In this document: positions 1 through 10,033 of the stretch, piece by piece
Position numbering within the stretch: position 1 is the stretch's first letter
Layout: each line of letters starts with the position of its first letter
Assembly: GCF_003253745.1 (NCBI RefSeq)
Contig: NZ_MZXV01000062.1
Span: forward strand, 1-64,000
Source of the DNA: Mesorhizobium kowhaii
GTDB taxonomy: Bacteria > Pseudomonadota > Alphaproteobacteria > Rhizobiales > Rhizobiaceae
Direction: 5' to 3'
Length of the DNA stretch: 64,000 nt
Made by a program: the position numbers and the translations under genes
The notes under the pieces: generated by a model
What the model was told of the DNA's origin: nothing
Database searches by the model: none
The model's input: the letters and a program-made list of their open reading frames with translations, nothing else

Positions 1-105
1 GAGCACCCTCATGTGCAGGCCTTCTGTACTTGGGTCAAACAAGAGGTGGCCGCGCTTGACTGGACGCAAGTGCACCGGACCGGCGGGTCGCACGTGCAGT
101 CTTGA
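1..105 (+). CDS. LysR-type regulator, C-terminal end (partial)
   Basis: An open frame runs from the first base to a TGA at 103-105 and encodes 34 residues. The stretch AFCTWVKQEVAALDW resembles the last helix of LysR-type regulators of the GcvA kind, where the effector domain ends in FCxWLxxE. The rest of the gene lies outside the window. The family call rests on this short tail only and could be wrong; coding status is supported by the lack of stops and the amphipathic pattern. Confidence 0.45.
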   Translation, partial: EHPHVQAFCTWVKQEVAALDWTQVHRTGGSHVQS

Positions 106-414
106 ATGCAGCAACAGTGCGCCCCCGGCCGAATGAGGTGAGGATTCTGAGAAGCCGTCGACGTTGATGCGATCCGCCTCCGTTGGCGCCTGGAGCGATC
201 ACAAACGGCGGCATCCGGACGCTGCGAAAACTGCGAGAACCGCGCGATCCTCGCATTTAGTGTCCTACCGGCAAAGTATGAGAGCGGACCCTCTGGCCCC
301 GCGGCTCAGAGACCGAGACCAGAACGCAGGTGCTATCGTTGAGTGGCCTACCCTGGCGCCCGCGAAAAAGACTTTGTAAGCTGGGCGGCATGCCCTGGAA
401 ATATGGAAGGCGCT
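106..414. other. Intergenic region, nothing recognised
   Basis: About 310 bases separate the partial gene at the left edge from the LysR gene starting at 415. Short open frames exist on both strands but none has a ribosome binding site or a recognisable product. The promoter of the LysR gene must lie here. No inverted repeat stood out. Confidence 0.5.
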
Positions 415-1350
415 ATGGAGCTACGGCACCTTCGTTACTTTGTTGCCGTCGCCGAGGAGGGCAGCCTGACGCTGGCGGCCGAGAAAAGGCTGCACACGGC
501 GCAGCCTTCCCTCAGCCGCCAAATCCGCGATCTCGAATACGAGGTTGGCGCCCAGCTCATGATCCGCAGCGTACGAGGCATCGAACTGACTGCTGCGGGC
601 CGCGTCTTCCTCGATCATGCCCGGTTGGCGCTGGCCCAAGTCGAGGCGGCCCGGGAAGCGGCGCGCCGTGCCGCGGAACCAACCAAGCCATCGTTTGCCC
701 TTGGCTTCCTGACCGGACAGGAAATGGACTGGCTGCCCGAAGCCATGCACATTCTTCGCGATGAACTCCCCAACATGGAGGTCACTGTCTCCAGCCAATA
801 TTCGCCGCAACTTGCCGACGCGCTCACGAGGGGCAGGCTCGACGTCGCCTTCATGCGGCCGGAGGCGCAAACACCCGATCTAGCCTACAGGCTGGTCACG
901 AAGGAGCCGCTGGTTGCCGTCTTGCCGAGCGATCACCGTCTCGCCGCATGCGATGCCATAGACCCGCACGCCATTGTGGGCGAGACATTTGTCAGCGTAT
1001 CGAATACGGCTCCTGCCCTGCGGGTCGTCATCAACGATTATCTGGAACGGTCCAATGTCGCTATCAGGCCGGACCACGAGGTGGACAATCTCGCAATGGC
1101 AATGTCTCTGATCGCCTCGACTCGGGGCGTAGCGTTCTTGCCTGCCTACGCACAGAACTTCATGCCATGGTCCGTGGTAAGCCGTCCGCTGGAGGGTGAA
1201 GCGCCAACGATCGATCTGGTTATCGGCTACAACAAGGCGAACGCATCGTCGACCCTGAAGCTATTCCTTTCAAGAGTGGACGAACTGATCGCTCGCGTAT
1301 CGAAAAAGCTAGGCGATCACGCCGATGGGAGCGAGGGAGATGCACGTTGA
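415..1350 (+). CDS. LysR family transcriptional regulator
   Basis: A 311-residue DNA-binding regulator. Residues 1-60 form the winged helix-turn-helix (MELRHLRYFVAVAEEGS... then TAQPSLSRQIRDLE), followed by a linker helix and a periplasmic-binding-protein-like effector domain from about residue 90, beginning ALGFLTGQE. The start at 415 is chosen because GGAAGG lies at 405-410 and the LysR fold begins directly there; an in-frame ATG at 403 and an upstream frame from 343 lack this. Length is typical of the family. It is convergent with the ATPase gene that ends at 1504, and the neighbour on its left is the tail of another LysR gene, so no obvious target is adjacent. The effector and target genes cannot be read from sequence. 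Confidence 0.92.
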   Translation: MELRHLRYFVAVAEEGSLTLAAEKRLHTAQPSLSRQIRDLEYEVGAQLMIRSVRGIELTAAGRVFLDHARLALAQVEAAREAARRAAEPTKPSFALGFLTGQEMDWLPEAMHILRDELPNMEVTVSSQYSPQLADALTRGRLDVAFMRPEAQTPDLAYRLVTKEPLVAVLPSDHRLAACDAIDPHAIVGETFVSVSNTAPALRVVINDYLERSNVAIRPDHEVDNLAMAMSLIASTRGVAFLPAYAQNFMPWSVVSRPLEGEAPTIDLVIGYNKANASSTLKLFLSRVDELIARVSKKLGDHADGSEGDAR

Positions 1351-1503
1351 AGGACGCAGAGACTACTTTGAATAACCGTAACAGCGTCATGATAACCAAC
1401 TCGAAGGTCCGTTATCCGGCGTGGACTTGGCTAAAGAGAGTCTGCAAAGGGTCAAACATCGAACAGCACGGTATGTCAGCAACGCATCAAGTAAAGTCCA
1501 GTC

Positions 1504-4500
1504 TCATCCGAGCTCGTGGATCGTTACGCCCGGCACAACAGTCTTGGCGATCTCGCATAGGTGCTGGTGATGCGTAAGGTAAATGACCTGGCCGGCACTT
1601 GCCATTTCGCCAAACAATCGGAAAACCTCCTCTGACCGGACATGGTCGAAGGTTTCCATGATGTCGTCGGCGATGAATGGCACCGAGGGTCGAAACTGTG
1701 CGAACTCGTAGTACCCAGCAAGCCTGAGCGCCAGGTAGAGCTGAAAACGCGCCCCCTTTGACAGCGCGTCGGCGACCTTGGATGGCCCGTCGCGTTGCAA
1801 AGCGATGAGCACTTCCCCACCCTTCACAGGTTGAGTTGTCAGGCCAGAGTACTGGCCGCGCGTCATGTGGGCGAATGCGTCTGATGCCCGCTCCATCATT
1901 CCGGAGCGATGACGCTCGCGGTAGACGCGCAGAGCATTTCCAGCCGACATTATTCCCAATTTCAGCTCGATAAAGCGGACGGCCTTTTCATCGATTTCCA
2001 GAAGGACGGTGCGCCGTTCGGCATCTATGCGGGCTACAGCGCTGTCGCCGCCAATGGCGTCAAGCTTGTCGGTCGCGCGCGTCTGCCGAATGAGCTGTTG
2101 TTGTAACGCCTCGTCAAGGTCGCGAAGCCGTTGCTCGGCTTCGGCCTTCTCGATTGCGAGACTGTCGAGATCGACAGGATCCAATATCGAACGCGCCTGC
2201 TCGAACCCTTCCACCGCGAGCTCGGACGACACCTGCTCCTCAAGTTCGGCCACGGTTGTGCGTAGGCGATCCCTGTCGCGCAGCAGTTCGTCGCGTTGCA
2301 CGACTTCGGATAGCGTGGCTACGCCAAAGACGCTCAGGACCTCGTTCTTGCGGCGCTCGTGTGCCGACATCTCGGCATCGAGTATCTCACGCCCATCCTG
2401 CAGGCGCTGCAGGTCATTGACGAGGCTTACCTTGGCCTCGCGCGTGCGCTCGGCGCGCTCCAGGCGCTCGGCAAGCCAAATCGCCAGCTGTTCCGGTTCT
2501 TCGTCGTTGGTCGCCTCGCCTGCCTCGGCTGCAATGGCGGAAACCTCAACTAGAAAATTGTCTCTGTCGGCCTCCATCTTCTCGATACGGAGTTGCATGG
2601 CGTCCCGGTCTTGAAGACATTTGGACAGTTCAGCCAGTTGATCGAGGACACCGCCGACGCCGGGCGTCGAGATGCCGCTCTCGAGCCAGGTGCCCTTGAG
2701 CGCATCGGCAACGCCGGCTAGCCATTCATCCTCACGCCGCTCTGCGACTTCGATGGCTCGGCGCCTGGCGGCCAAATCCTCTTGCCTTGTGCCAACGGTC
2801 TTGAGCGCCTCGGTGCGCTCAGCGTCCACCTTGAATTGCCTGTCAAGGAACAGCTCTGCCACAGCCATGACCGTTTCCAGGCTGTCACCAGGATCCGAAC
2901 CGACGCCAACGCTCGCCAGCGCGCCACTCAGCTCCAGGCGTATTCGGCCTTCCTCATCAACCGCGCGCTCGGCCTTCTTGCGGGAAAGCTCGATCTCCTC
3001 CCAGGCCGCGAGCGCATCGATCCGGGCAGCAATGCGGTCCTCGATCAGTTCGATCAGCCGTTCGGGGGAAGTTTCCTGACACTCTCCGAGCAGATCTCTT
3101 GAGACTGCGAGAATTTCCGAGAGCACAGCCTTTCGATCTGAGCTGTTGCGTGCAAGTTGGTCGCGCGCATGCGCGATGGTGGCCGCGGTTTCCGCGAGGT
3201 TGCGGTTTGTGCTGCGAATCTCAACCAGCTCCCGGGCGTTGGCCAGACGGCCTGCTGCGACGCTGTCGTCTCGGGCCAGTGCTGCCGCGAAATCATCCGC
3301 CGTTTCGCCAGTCAGGTCATCGCGATGCCTTGCCCAGGCCTGGTCCCGGGCGCGCCGAATGGCGTCCGCCGCATCATCGTCGGTGACATCGACCGAGGCA
3401 CGAAGGGCATCCAGCCGCGCCGAAAGCAAGTCGTGATGGCCCTGGTGCTCGGCAAGACGTTCGGAAAGAACGCCCCTGCTCTTCCCGAGCTCTGCGGCAA
3501 GCGCCTTCCATGCGCCAAGCTGTCCAGCATTCGGAATGGCGACCCTGGCCAATCCCTGAGCATCTCCCGACCAGGGATGCAAGCGCCCGATCGCGGCCTC
3601 CCATCGAATTGCATCTGCATCTGCGGCCTCGCGTGCCGCCTTGGTCTCCCTCAGGTGCCCGCTGGCCCTTGCCGTCGACAAAGCTGAAACCAGCCTTGCT
3701 CTGACAGGCTCGGGCACCGCCCTTTCTTCGCCGACCCGCTCCCGTGCCGCCTGAAGCGCATCAGCAGATGCCACCGCCTCCTCGCGCGCAACGCGCACGC
3801 TGGTAACGATCCCGGATCGCTGCTCGACCATGGTGCGTACAGCGCCAATGGTTGCAGCAGGCAAAAGCAGTTTGGCAGGGTCGGGCTCGGAGGATCTCCC
3901 CAGGGCGGCAAGGCAGTTCGCCACGGCATTGTCTAGGATTTGCAGCTCCGTCCTACGACTTGGCAGGTCAAGGCCAGCCGAGACGTGGCGCACCTTGCGG
4001 TCGGCCAGGCCGCGAACCCGTTCGGAGATCGCAAGCATCTCCGCGTCCACATCGATCGAGGCGATTTTCGTTGTCACCCGCTCGAGCTCGTCCACACTCG
4101 CCGATAGCCGCGTTCTCAGGCTGGCGTCGGTCTCGATCATGTCAGCGACGCTGCCCGTCCAGGTCCGTGAAGGAGAAGCGATCTCAGGCAAGTCGGCTAG
4201 TTGGGCTTCCTTACGTCTGATATCGGCAAGGATCGGGATCGCATGAAGATACTTCGCGATCGTGTCGAGCCGAGCCGACAGCACCGACCGTTCGGCGATG
4301 CTGCGGTTGTATTTCTCTGTCGCATCCAGGCGCTCTGTCTCGAGGGTCTCGAACGTCGACGCCAAGGTGTCGATCGCCTCCTTCCCGGACTTCAGTTCCG
4401 CAAGCCGTTTCTTGAGCAGCGCAAGCTCGGTCCCGTGTGCCTGCTTGCGATAGAGCCTGTCCGCCTCGGCCTCCAGCACGCTCAATGTATCACTTGCGTG

Positions 4501-4974
4501 CCCGAGGCCGGCGCTGGCCGTGAACAGCAGCTTGCCCAGGTCGCCGCGCGATTCCAAGATTGATTTTCCACCTGCTTCCAGCGTTTCGTCGTCCAACGAA
4601 AACATGGTCTCGTATGCGTCGCGAGACAGCCCGGCGAGATGCACTGATATCGCCATCTCGCTGACCGGTTGACCAGTCGCGTTCAGCAATGAGTTGGTGC
4701 GCTGTTTCGTGCGTGTGAACGTGTGCTCAGCGCCGCCGAGTTCGAGCATCCCGCCGATGCGCATCGCGCTGTACTCGTGTAGGAAATTGTAGCGGCTGCG
4801 TTCCTCGATGCCGAACAGCAGGTCGAGATAGCCGGAAAGCGCGGTCGACTTGCCGGCCTCGTTCAGGCCGAAGACGATATGCAGGTCGGGACCGGATTCC
4901 GGTTTCGGCCCGAAGTCGATCGTCCTGTCGGTGAACTTGCCATAACGGATGAGATCAAGTCGCCGGAGCCTCAT
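1504..4974 (-). CDS. YhaN/SbcC-like AAA ATPase (DNA repair or defence)
   Basis: A 1156-residue SMC/Rad50-like ATPase. Residues 36-44 hold the Walker A loop (GLNEAGKST), preceded by the typical start MRLRRLDLIRYGKF. A very long, Glu/Arg/Ala-rich coiled-coil region fills residues 180-1000. The C-terminal half-site has the ABC signature-like LSKGARFQLYLALR at about 1071 and Walker B VPFIADDIMETFD at about 1098, followed by a TH switch. This domain order matches the YhaN group, a relative of SbcC. The start overlaps the stop of the upstream metallophosphoesterase gene by four bases (ATGA), so the two are translationally coupled and probably form one complex acting on DNA ends. Whether the job is general repair or phage defence is inference. 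Confidence 0.88.
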   Translation of the reverse strand: MRLRRLDLIRYGKFTDRTIDFGPKPESGPDLHIVFGLNEAGKSTALSGYLDLLFGIEERSRYNFLHEYSAMRIGGMLELGGAEHTFTRTKQRTNSLLNATGQPVSEMAISVHLAGLSRDAYETMFSLDDETLEAGGKSILESRGDLGKLLFTASAGLGHASDTLSVLEAEADRLYRKQAHGTELALLKKRLAELKSGKEAIDTLASTFETLETERLDATEKYNRSIAERSVLSARLDTIAKYLHAIPILADIRRKEAQLADLPEIASPSRTWTGSVADMIETDASLRTRLSASVDELERVTTKIASIDVDAEMLAISERVRGLADRKVRHVSAGLDLPSRRTELQILDNAVANCLAALGRSSEPDPAKLLLPAATIGAVRTMVEQRSGIVTSVRVAREEAVASADALQAARERVGEERAVPEPVRARLVSALSTARASGHLRETKAAREAADADAIRWEAAIGRLHPWSGDAQGLARVAIPNAGQLGAWKALAAELGKSRGVLSERLAEHQGHHDLLSARLDALRASVDVTDDDAADAIRRARDQAWARHRDDLTGETADDFAAALARDDSVAAGRLANARELVEIRSTNRNLAETAATIAHARDQLARNSSDRKAVLSEILAVSRDLLGECQETSPERLIELIEDRIAARIDALAAWEEIELSRKKAERAVDEEGRIRLELSGALASVGVGSDPGDSLETVMAVAELFLDRQFKVDAERTEALKTVGTRQEDLAARRRAIEVAERREDEWLAGVADALKGTWLESGISTPGVGGVLDQLAELSKCLQDRDAMQLRIEKMEADRDNFLVEVSAIAAEAGEATNDEEPEQLAIWLAERLERAERTREAKVSLVNDLQRLQDGREILDAEMSAHERRKNEVLSVFGVATLSEVVQRDELLRDRDRLRTTVAELEEQVSSELAVEGFEQARSILDPVDLDSLAIEKAEAEQRLRDLDEALQQQLIRQTRATDKLDAIGGDSAVARIDAERRTVLLEIDEKAVRFIELKLGIMSAGNALRVYRERHRSGMMERASDAFAHMTRGQYSGLTTQPVKGGEVLIALQRDGPSKVADALSKGARFQLYLALRLAGYYEFAQFRPSVPFIADDIMETFDHVRSEEVFRLFGEMASAGQVIYLTHHQHLCEIAKTVVPGVTIHELG

Positions 4975-6230
4975 TGTGGTCCACCGGCCTTGAGGCGGGC
5001 GGTGACCAGGTCAGCGCCGTTGGCAAGCACCCTGTCGAGGAACAACTCCAGCTCAGCCTCGTCCTTACCGGCGAAATCGCGCCCGTCAGGCGGGAGATCC
5101 GCGATCATCTTCTGGACCAACGACCTCGCCTCGGCACGGAAAGCTTCCGAGCTGGCATCCGCGCGCATGGATTGAGCGAGTTCGAAGATCGGATCAGCGA
5201 CGCCCTCGGATGTTTCGGCTGCGGATGGAGAGACGTTAAGCTCGAGCTTCTCCACCCAGGTGTCCCCGGTGTGTTCCGCGATTTGCTCGGCTTCTGCGAG
5301 CAGCAAGTCGCGGTCACGTATTAGCGCCCAGGATAAAGGTGACGCTCCAGTCAAACCGAGACGAACCACAACATGGCGGGACCTGACGGAGGCGCGCACA
5401 TCTTCGAGCGCGGAGCGGACTCGTCCGACGACCTCAGGCCATTCAACCGTCCCGGTCAGGTCGACGTTCAGCCGCTCGAATTGCGCGATACTGGTCAGCC
5501 GTTCCTCGATCTCAATGGCGCGGTCGTCGCGTATCGTCACCAAGGTGACGGATTTTTCGCCAGCCTCGTTGATGTCCCTGCCCTGTGGAATTCCTGGCAT
5601 CACCATGGTGCTCGCCCCAGGATGGATTTGGCGGACATGGATGTGTCCAAGGGCCCAGTACTCAAAGCCATGGCTGTGCAGATCAGCGACGCTGCAGGGG
5701 GCATAGACGTCGTGGCCGGGCGATCCGGCCAGGCTCGTATGCATGATGCCGACATTGACCGCGCCTTCACGCGGCCCTGAATACTTGGGAAGCAGGCTGT
5801 CCGGCGCCTTGGGGCTCGCGAAGCTCAAGCCATGAAACATGACGTCGAGCCCGCCGGCTGTCTGCAGCACTGACTGGGGACGGCCGCCGAAAATCGTGAC
5901 CGTGTCCGGGAATACGAGCTGTTTCGATATCCGCGACATGGCGTCATGATTGCCACGGATCTTGAAAACCTTGATGCCGGCCTGGTGAAGTCGTGTCATC
6001 TGTGACGCCAGAAACCGCGCCGTTTTCATCGACGTCTGATCGCCATCATAGAGATCGCCGGCAATGACCAGGGCATCGACACGTTCCGCAAGGCAGAGAT
6101 CCACGATCGAGACAAACGCCTGACGGCTGGCGTCTCCGACAAGTTCGGCAAGGTCGGGGTTTCGCATCGCCAGCGAACGCAATGGCGAGTCGAGGTGGAT
6201 GTCAGCGGTGTGGACGAATCGAAATGCCAT
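4971..6230 (-). CDS. YhaO/SbcD-like metallophosphoesterase nuclease
   Basis: A 419-residue calcineurin-like phosphoesterase of the Mre11/SbcD/YhaO exonuclease group. Metal-binding motifs are visible in order: DIH at 10-12, GDLYD at 58-62, RGNHD at 92-96 and GHIHV further on. The start at 6230 is chosen because MAFRFVHTADIHLD is the canonical beginning of the fold and GGAG sits upstream; an upstream in-frame start at 6362 would add 44 unrelated residues. The family uses two metal ions (usually Mn) to cut DNA. The gene is first in a two-gene operon with the YhaN-like ATPase, as in SbcD-SbcC and Mre11-Rad50. Substrate specificity is not readable. Confidence 0.9.
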   Translation of the reverse strand: MAFRFVHTADIHLDSPLRSLAMRNPDLAELVGDASRQAFVSIVDLCLAERVDALVIAGDLYDGDQTSMKTARFLASQMTRLHQAGIKVFKIRGNHDAMSRISKQLVFPDTVTIFGGRPQSVLQTAGGLDVMFHGLSFASPKAPDSLLPKYSGPREGAVNVGIMHTSLAGSPGHDVYAPCSVADLHSHGFEYWALGHIHVRQIHPGASTMVMPGIPQGRDINEAGEKSVTLVTIRDDRAIEIEERLTSIAQFERLNVDLTGTVEWPEVVGRVRSALEDVRASVRSRHVVVRLGLTGASPLSWALIRDRDLLLAEAEQIAEHTGDTWVEKLELNVSPSAAETSEGVADPIFELAQSMRADASSEAFRAEARSLVQKMIADLPPDGRDFAGKDEAELELFLDRVLANGADLVTARLKAGGPQ

Positions 6231-6712
6231 TGAGCGGTCTCCGGCCACAAACATACCGGGATTTGACTGCGGCTCGATAGGAACAATATCATGATAGCCG
6301 ATGCTGGCGCCCGAGGTGGTTGCAATTGAGCAAACTGGGTGCGATGTGTCGGGGCGTTCCATATCGCGTTGAGAAACCCAACACCGACCGAAAATGGGCC
6401 GTAAAGCGGACTGTCGGCTCTCAGCGTCCGAGCAGCCGATAGCTGACGCTCAGGTCGGCGAAAACGTCCTGAAACTGCACTCGAGGTAGATGACCGCTTT
6501 TCCCGCTATCGCGGCAGAGCGCAAGCCGGTGCGGATAGTCTTCGTGCTGCATGTAATGGACGTACCGGATATCTACGGACTTGCACATCCGCAAAGGTGC
6601 GACGGCTCCCGAGATCGTCGATGTCAATGCAGCTCCACCCACGGTGCGGCACGCCTGTTTCAGGCCATTTACACCTGTTGGCATGTATGAATGTCGACGC
6701 TCATGGCGGGAC
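6231..6712. other. Intergenic region with weak open frames
   Basis: About 480 bases lie between the nuclease gene and the PHP-SMC ATPase gene, both on the minus strand. A minus-strand frame (6421-6720) could encode up to 99 residues and begins with a TTG overlapping the stop of the ATPase gene, but it has no ribosome binding site and no recognisable domain. The promoter of the nuclease-ATPase operon is expected here. Confidence 0.4.
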
Positions 6713-9697
6713 TCACGCAATCTGATACTTCAGGCGGCGTTTCACGAATGCAGGCTGCGACCCTTCCAGGACCATCACGATTCGATTGTTGATGGCGGGG
6801 TCCTCGATTGATCCGCTTTCATATGAGAATTTGTAGTTCCTCGCTTTGTCCAGCTTAACGTAGACGATCTGTTCAGCGTCGGCACCTACGGCTAGGTTTG
6901 GGTTGTGGGTTACCAATATGACCTGCCGGCTCTTCTTAGCATGCCGGATGCAATTCGCCAGTATCGAGAAAATGCTGTCATTGTCTAGGTTGTCTTCCGG
7001 CTGGTCGATGATGAGGGGCGTATTGTCCGTGTCCAGTTGGAGATAAAATACCAAAAGCAGTAGGCCCTTCTCCCCTGGCGACAGCTCGTCGAGGTTCTTG
7101 CTGCCCAACCTTAATTCATACGACGCTGAGAAATAGTCCAAGGAGTATAAAAAGTCGTAGAAATCTTTGGGATCGACTTGCTCTTCGAGCGAATAGGCGC
7201 CGTTGTCGTCGTTGCCCTTCATGATCTCTACGATCTTGGCGGCGAAAGCATCAATGGTCGAGAATTCATTCCAGTTCACGTCGTTCAGCAAGGTGCGCAG
7301 GACACCCTCGGGGTTCTTGCTGCCATGGAATGGACCGCGTCTTGACTTGTTGATTTTGCCGAGGAGCTCATCAGCAAATTCCCGATCGGGAACGAACGCC
7401 GCGTCTATCTGGACAGAAAAGTCCTCAGTGCGCACCTCACTTAGTTTCGTTTCAACACTCGACTTAACGTCAGTATAGAACTTCAGGATTTTCTTTTTGC
7501 TTGAAAATATCAGGTCCGCAAGCTCGGTTCGCGCCTTGCGCACTTCGTCAATCTTATCACCCACTTCTTCTTCGATGTACTTGATTTGCTGATCAAGCGC
7601 GTTAATGGTGTCTGGCGCGGGATCGCTGTCAGCTCCGGTGATCGCAAGTTTGAGTCCGTTCCAAGCGGCGAGCTTGTCCAGATATGTCTGATATCGCCGT
7701 TGTGGCGCGCTTAGGAGGGTACGCAATTCCTCAATCCAACTTGTATGCAAATCAATCGCGGCGCGAATATCCGGCAGACTGGCAAGGGTCGTGAAGTCTG
7801 TTTGCTTGTTGATCTCGGTTGTCGTGCGGCCTTCGAGCAATGAGATCTCGGCTCTTACCGAAGTAATCGCTGCGTCAACCGCTGTAATGTCGATCCGCGT
7901 GTGGATAATGGCATTGATGTCCAGCCCCAACCCTTTCGCAGTCTCGTTCAACGTCTGCGTGCTAGTCGTGATGGCTGTGCTGAGGTTTGACAGGCCGTCC
8001 TTAAATGATATCAACCGTTGATGTCGGTTCTTCTTCTGAGAAATTTGTTCAACAACCTTCCCTTCGGCCGCTTTCAAGACCTCCAGTGCGCCCGTTCTTT
8101 CCTCGATTATTTTTGCCTGTTGCTGGTGTTCGGGAGTCTGTGCGGCTGGCTTCGGCACTTCCGCCGGAGCGGCAGCTTCCAAGGCCCGGAGTTCCTCCTT
8201 CTTGGAAGCCAGCTGCGCCCGCAAGCCTTTCATAAAGTGTGGAGCGGACTTGCCCTCAAGCTCAACGATGTCATTGTTGAGCTGCCGGACACGGGCCTTC
8301 AAAGCACTCGTTTCATCCTTGCTTTGGAGGGTCTTAAGGTCCTGGAGTTCCTTGAAGGATGCCATCTCCATTTTCTCGGTCTCCTCAACATGCGAGAAGA
8401 CGACATCCTCAATTTCCTTACGGAATTTGTCTATTTCGATCTCGTTAGTTAGTTGCTCGAAATAGTTCTGGGGTAGGTACCGGACCGTTTCGGGCCTCGT
8501 CGTGTCGACGCTCTCGGCAAGGTTCTTTTTCGACGACGTATTGCTGTGCCAGGTCGCCTCGGCCTCGAAATTCTCGGCATACCCTTTTTGCTTGAATTTC
8601 TTGTTACGGGGGGAGTCGCTTAGGAACCCAAAGTGCGATTCAAGCCTGCTTTCACCGAGGAGGCCCAGAATGTCGACCAGCGCACTTTTGCCGCTGCCCT
8701 TGTTTCCGATGATTGCTGTCAACTCAGGATTGAGAGGGATGTCGACGTTTTTGAACCAAATGCCCTTTTCGCCTTTGTAGCCAGGTTTTTGCCGGATGCC
8801 GAGGCGCGAAAGAATCTTTGTTGGCTGCTCAGCCTTGCGGCGCTCGACAGGAGGTTCATCACCGATGAACACTCTCGATTCCGGCTCGTAGCAGATCTGG
8901 CTTAGACCGCGAAACGTGAGATCCGCCTTGATCCATGTCGCGGGAAAATTCGCAACATTACCTTCCAAACGCTCGATGTCTGCAAATGAATGGGCGTCAC
9001 TGCCGGCCATGACCGGTTTAGGAATTGACCCGTCATAGCGGTTCGTTTTTAGGAAATACTCGCCGCTCTTGGCATCCCCGAAGAACGCGTGACATCCCTT
9101 GTCGATCTCCTCGGTGATCGCCATTTTCCGAGGAGAACCCTGGTCGGCACTTTTGACTCCGTCGTTCTTGGCGGGGAAGACCAATAGATATGGCTTATGC
9201 TTTCCGAAGACGGTCTCGAGCGCTTCGACAACCGCGCGGAACCCCACTGACGCGGCTTCGAAATCGCTCAGTGTTACCAGGTCGGCACATGTAACCGGTG
9301 CCCCGGCGCTGTTGGTACGGCTGGTGACGAGTTGCGACAGGAATTTGGAGACTTTGTCTGCAGTACAGTGTTCCTCGTCATTATCGAAAATGACATGGAG
9401 ATGTGGGCTTTTCCCCTCAGCGCTGATGGCTTCGGAGAGCCTTAGTTCGACGTTGACGAAAAAAACCTTCGACGACTCCGGGTATCGCTTCTTGTACCGG
9501 GCGATAAGCTCAAATGAACTGTCGCAACTGAAGTAATCCGTAATCCCAAAAGCTGCAGTTGGTGCGGCTTCTAAGAGGTCGATGTAGCGGTCCCAGACAT
9601 CGTCGGTCGTTCCGCCGAATGCGTTCGACATCTTCGTACCTGGCGTATGGATGTGAAGGTCCCACCGCCTCCAGAGAGATCCAGGCTTTGCTCCCAT
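6713..9697 (-). CDS. TrlF-type PHP-domain / SMC-like ATPase
   Basis: A 994-residue protein combining an N-terminal PHP phosphoesterase-like domain with a Rad50/SMC-like ATPase. Residues 13-17 read DLHIH, the first PHP metal motif, and GSDAHS near residue 233 is a later one. Walker A (IIGNKGSGKSALVD) follows at about 332. A coiled-coil middle leads to an ABC signature (LSPGEKGLLLLVFYLQL), Walker B (PLIIDQPEDNLDN) and a TH switch (QVILVTHNP). This architecture is what public annotation calls the TrlF family AAA-like ATPase; a nuclease or anti-phage role is plausible for the architecture but not shown here. A GGGGG run precedes the ATG at 9697. The gene is clearly richer in A/T and in AAA, TTT and ATT codons than its neighbours, suggesting acquisition by transfer. 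Confidence 0.87.
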   Translation of the reverse strand: MGAKPGSLWRRWDLHIHTPGTKMSNAFGGTTDDVWDRYIDLLEAAPTAAFGITDYFSCDSSFELIARYKKRYPESSKVFFVNVELRLSEAISAEGKSPHLHVIFDNDEEHCTADKVSKFLSQLVTSRTNSAGAPVTCADLVTLSDFEAASVGFRAVVEALETVFGKHKPYLLVFPAKNDGVKSADQGSPRKMAITEEIDKGCHAFFGDAKSGEYFLKTNRYDGSIPKPVMAGSDAHSFADIERLEGNVANFPATWIKADLTFRGLSQICYEPESRVFIGDEPPVERRKAEQPTKILSRLGIRQKPGYKGEKGIWFKNVDIPLNPELTAIIGNKGSGKSALVDILGLLGESRLESHFGFLSDSPRNKKFKQKGYAENFEAEATWHSNTSSKKNLAESVDTTRPETVRYLPQNYFEQLTNEIEIDKFRKEIEDVVFSHVEETEKMEMASFKELQDLKTLQSKDETSALKARVRQLNNDIVELEGKSAPHFMKGLRAQLASKKEELRALEAAAPAEVPKPAAQTPEHQQQAKIIEERTGALEVLKAAEGKVVEQISQKKNRHQRLISFKDGLSNLSTAITTSTQTLNETAKGLGLDINAIIHTRIDITAVDAAITSVRAEISLLEGRTTTEINKQTDFTTLASLPDIRAAIDLHTSWIEELRTLLSAPQRRYQTYLDKLAAWNGLKLAITGADSDPAPDTINALDQQIKYIEEEVGDKIDEVRKARTELADLIFSSKKKILKFYTDVKSSVETKLSEVRTEDFSVQIDAAFVPDREFADELLGKINKSRRGPFHGSKNPEGVLRTLLNDVNWNEFSTIDAFAAKIVEIMKGNDDNGAYSLEEQVDPKDFYDFLYSLDYFSASYELRLGSKNLDELSPGEKGLLLLVFYLQLDTDNTPLIIDQPEDNLDNDSIFSILANCIRHAKKSRQVILVTHNPNLAVGADAEQIVYVKLDKARNYKFSYESGSIEDPAINNRIVMVLEGSQPAFVKRRLKYQIA

Positions 9698-9869
9698 TGT
9701 ACCCCCGTCTCAGCAGCTACCATTGTCCGGCGAGCTCTCGGCCTCCAGCTCGCCCACCTTGCGCATCCGCTAATTCTAAAGCAGGGATTTCCAACATCGA
9801 TCGACCTGCGATTCTCTTGCAATCCTCTACATGCCAACCGTAGAGTAAACAACGCCCTGTATTTACGCT

Positions 9870-10033
9870 TCCTGCTTGGGCCAGAGCCGTACCGGTTCAA
9901 AGAGTCGATCGGAAAGCGCGCCGCGAGCAGGTTTTCCAGCTCCATCGCTTCGCCCTGCAGCTCCTGAGATCCCTGCAGGTCCTCGATCTGGCGCCCTGTC
10001 GCCGCGCGTTCCTTTCCTAACAGAGCCGCCACC
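9870..10033 (-). pseudogene. DUF2130 gene fragment cut by an insertion sequence
   Basis: On the minus strand an open stretch reads VAALLGKERAATGRQ, then SQELQGEAMELENLLAARFP, close to the conserved core of DUF2130 proteins (LQGE-LELE-LL-ARFP-D, normally followed by V-KG--GADV). The match stops after about 50 residues; the metal-nuclease-like remainder of the domain is absent, and upstream the frame runs into the IS630 element at 10034. On the far side of the element no convincing continuation was found. The fragment is therefore a dead remnant. Its family assignment is from memory of the motif and is moderately secure. Confidence 0.5.
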
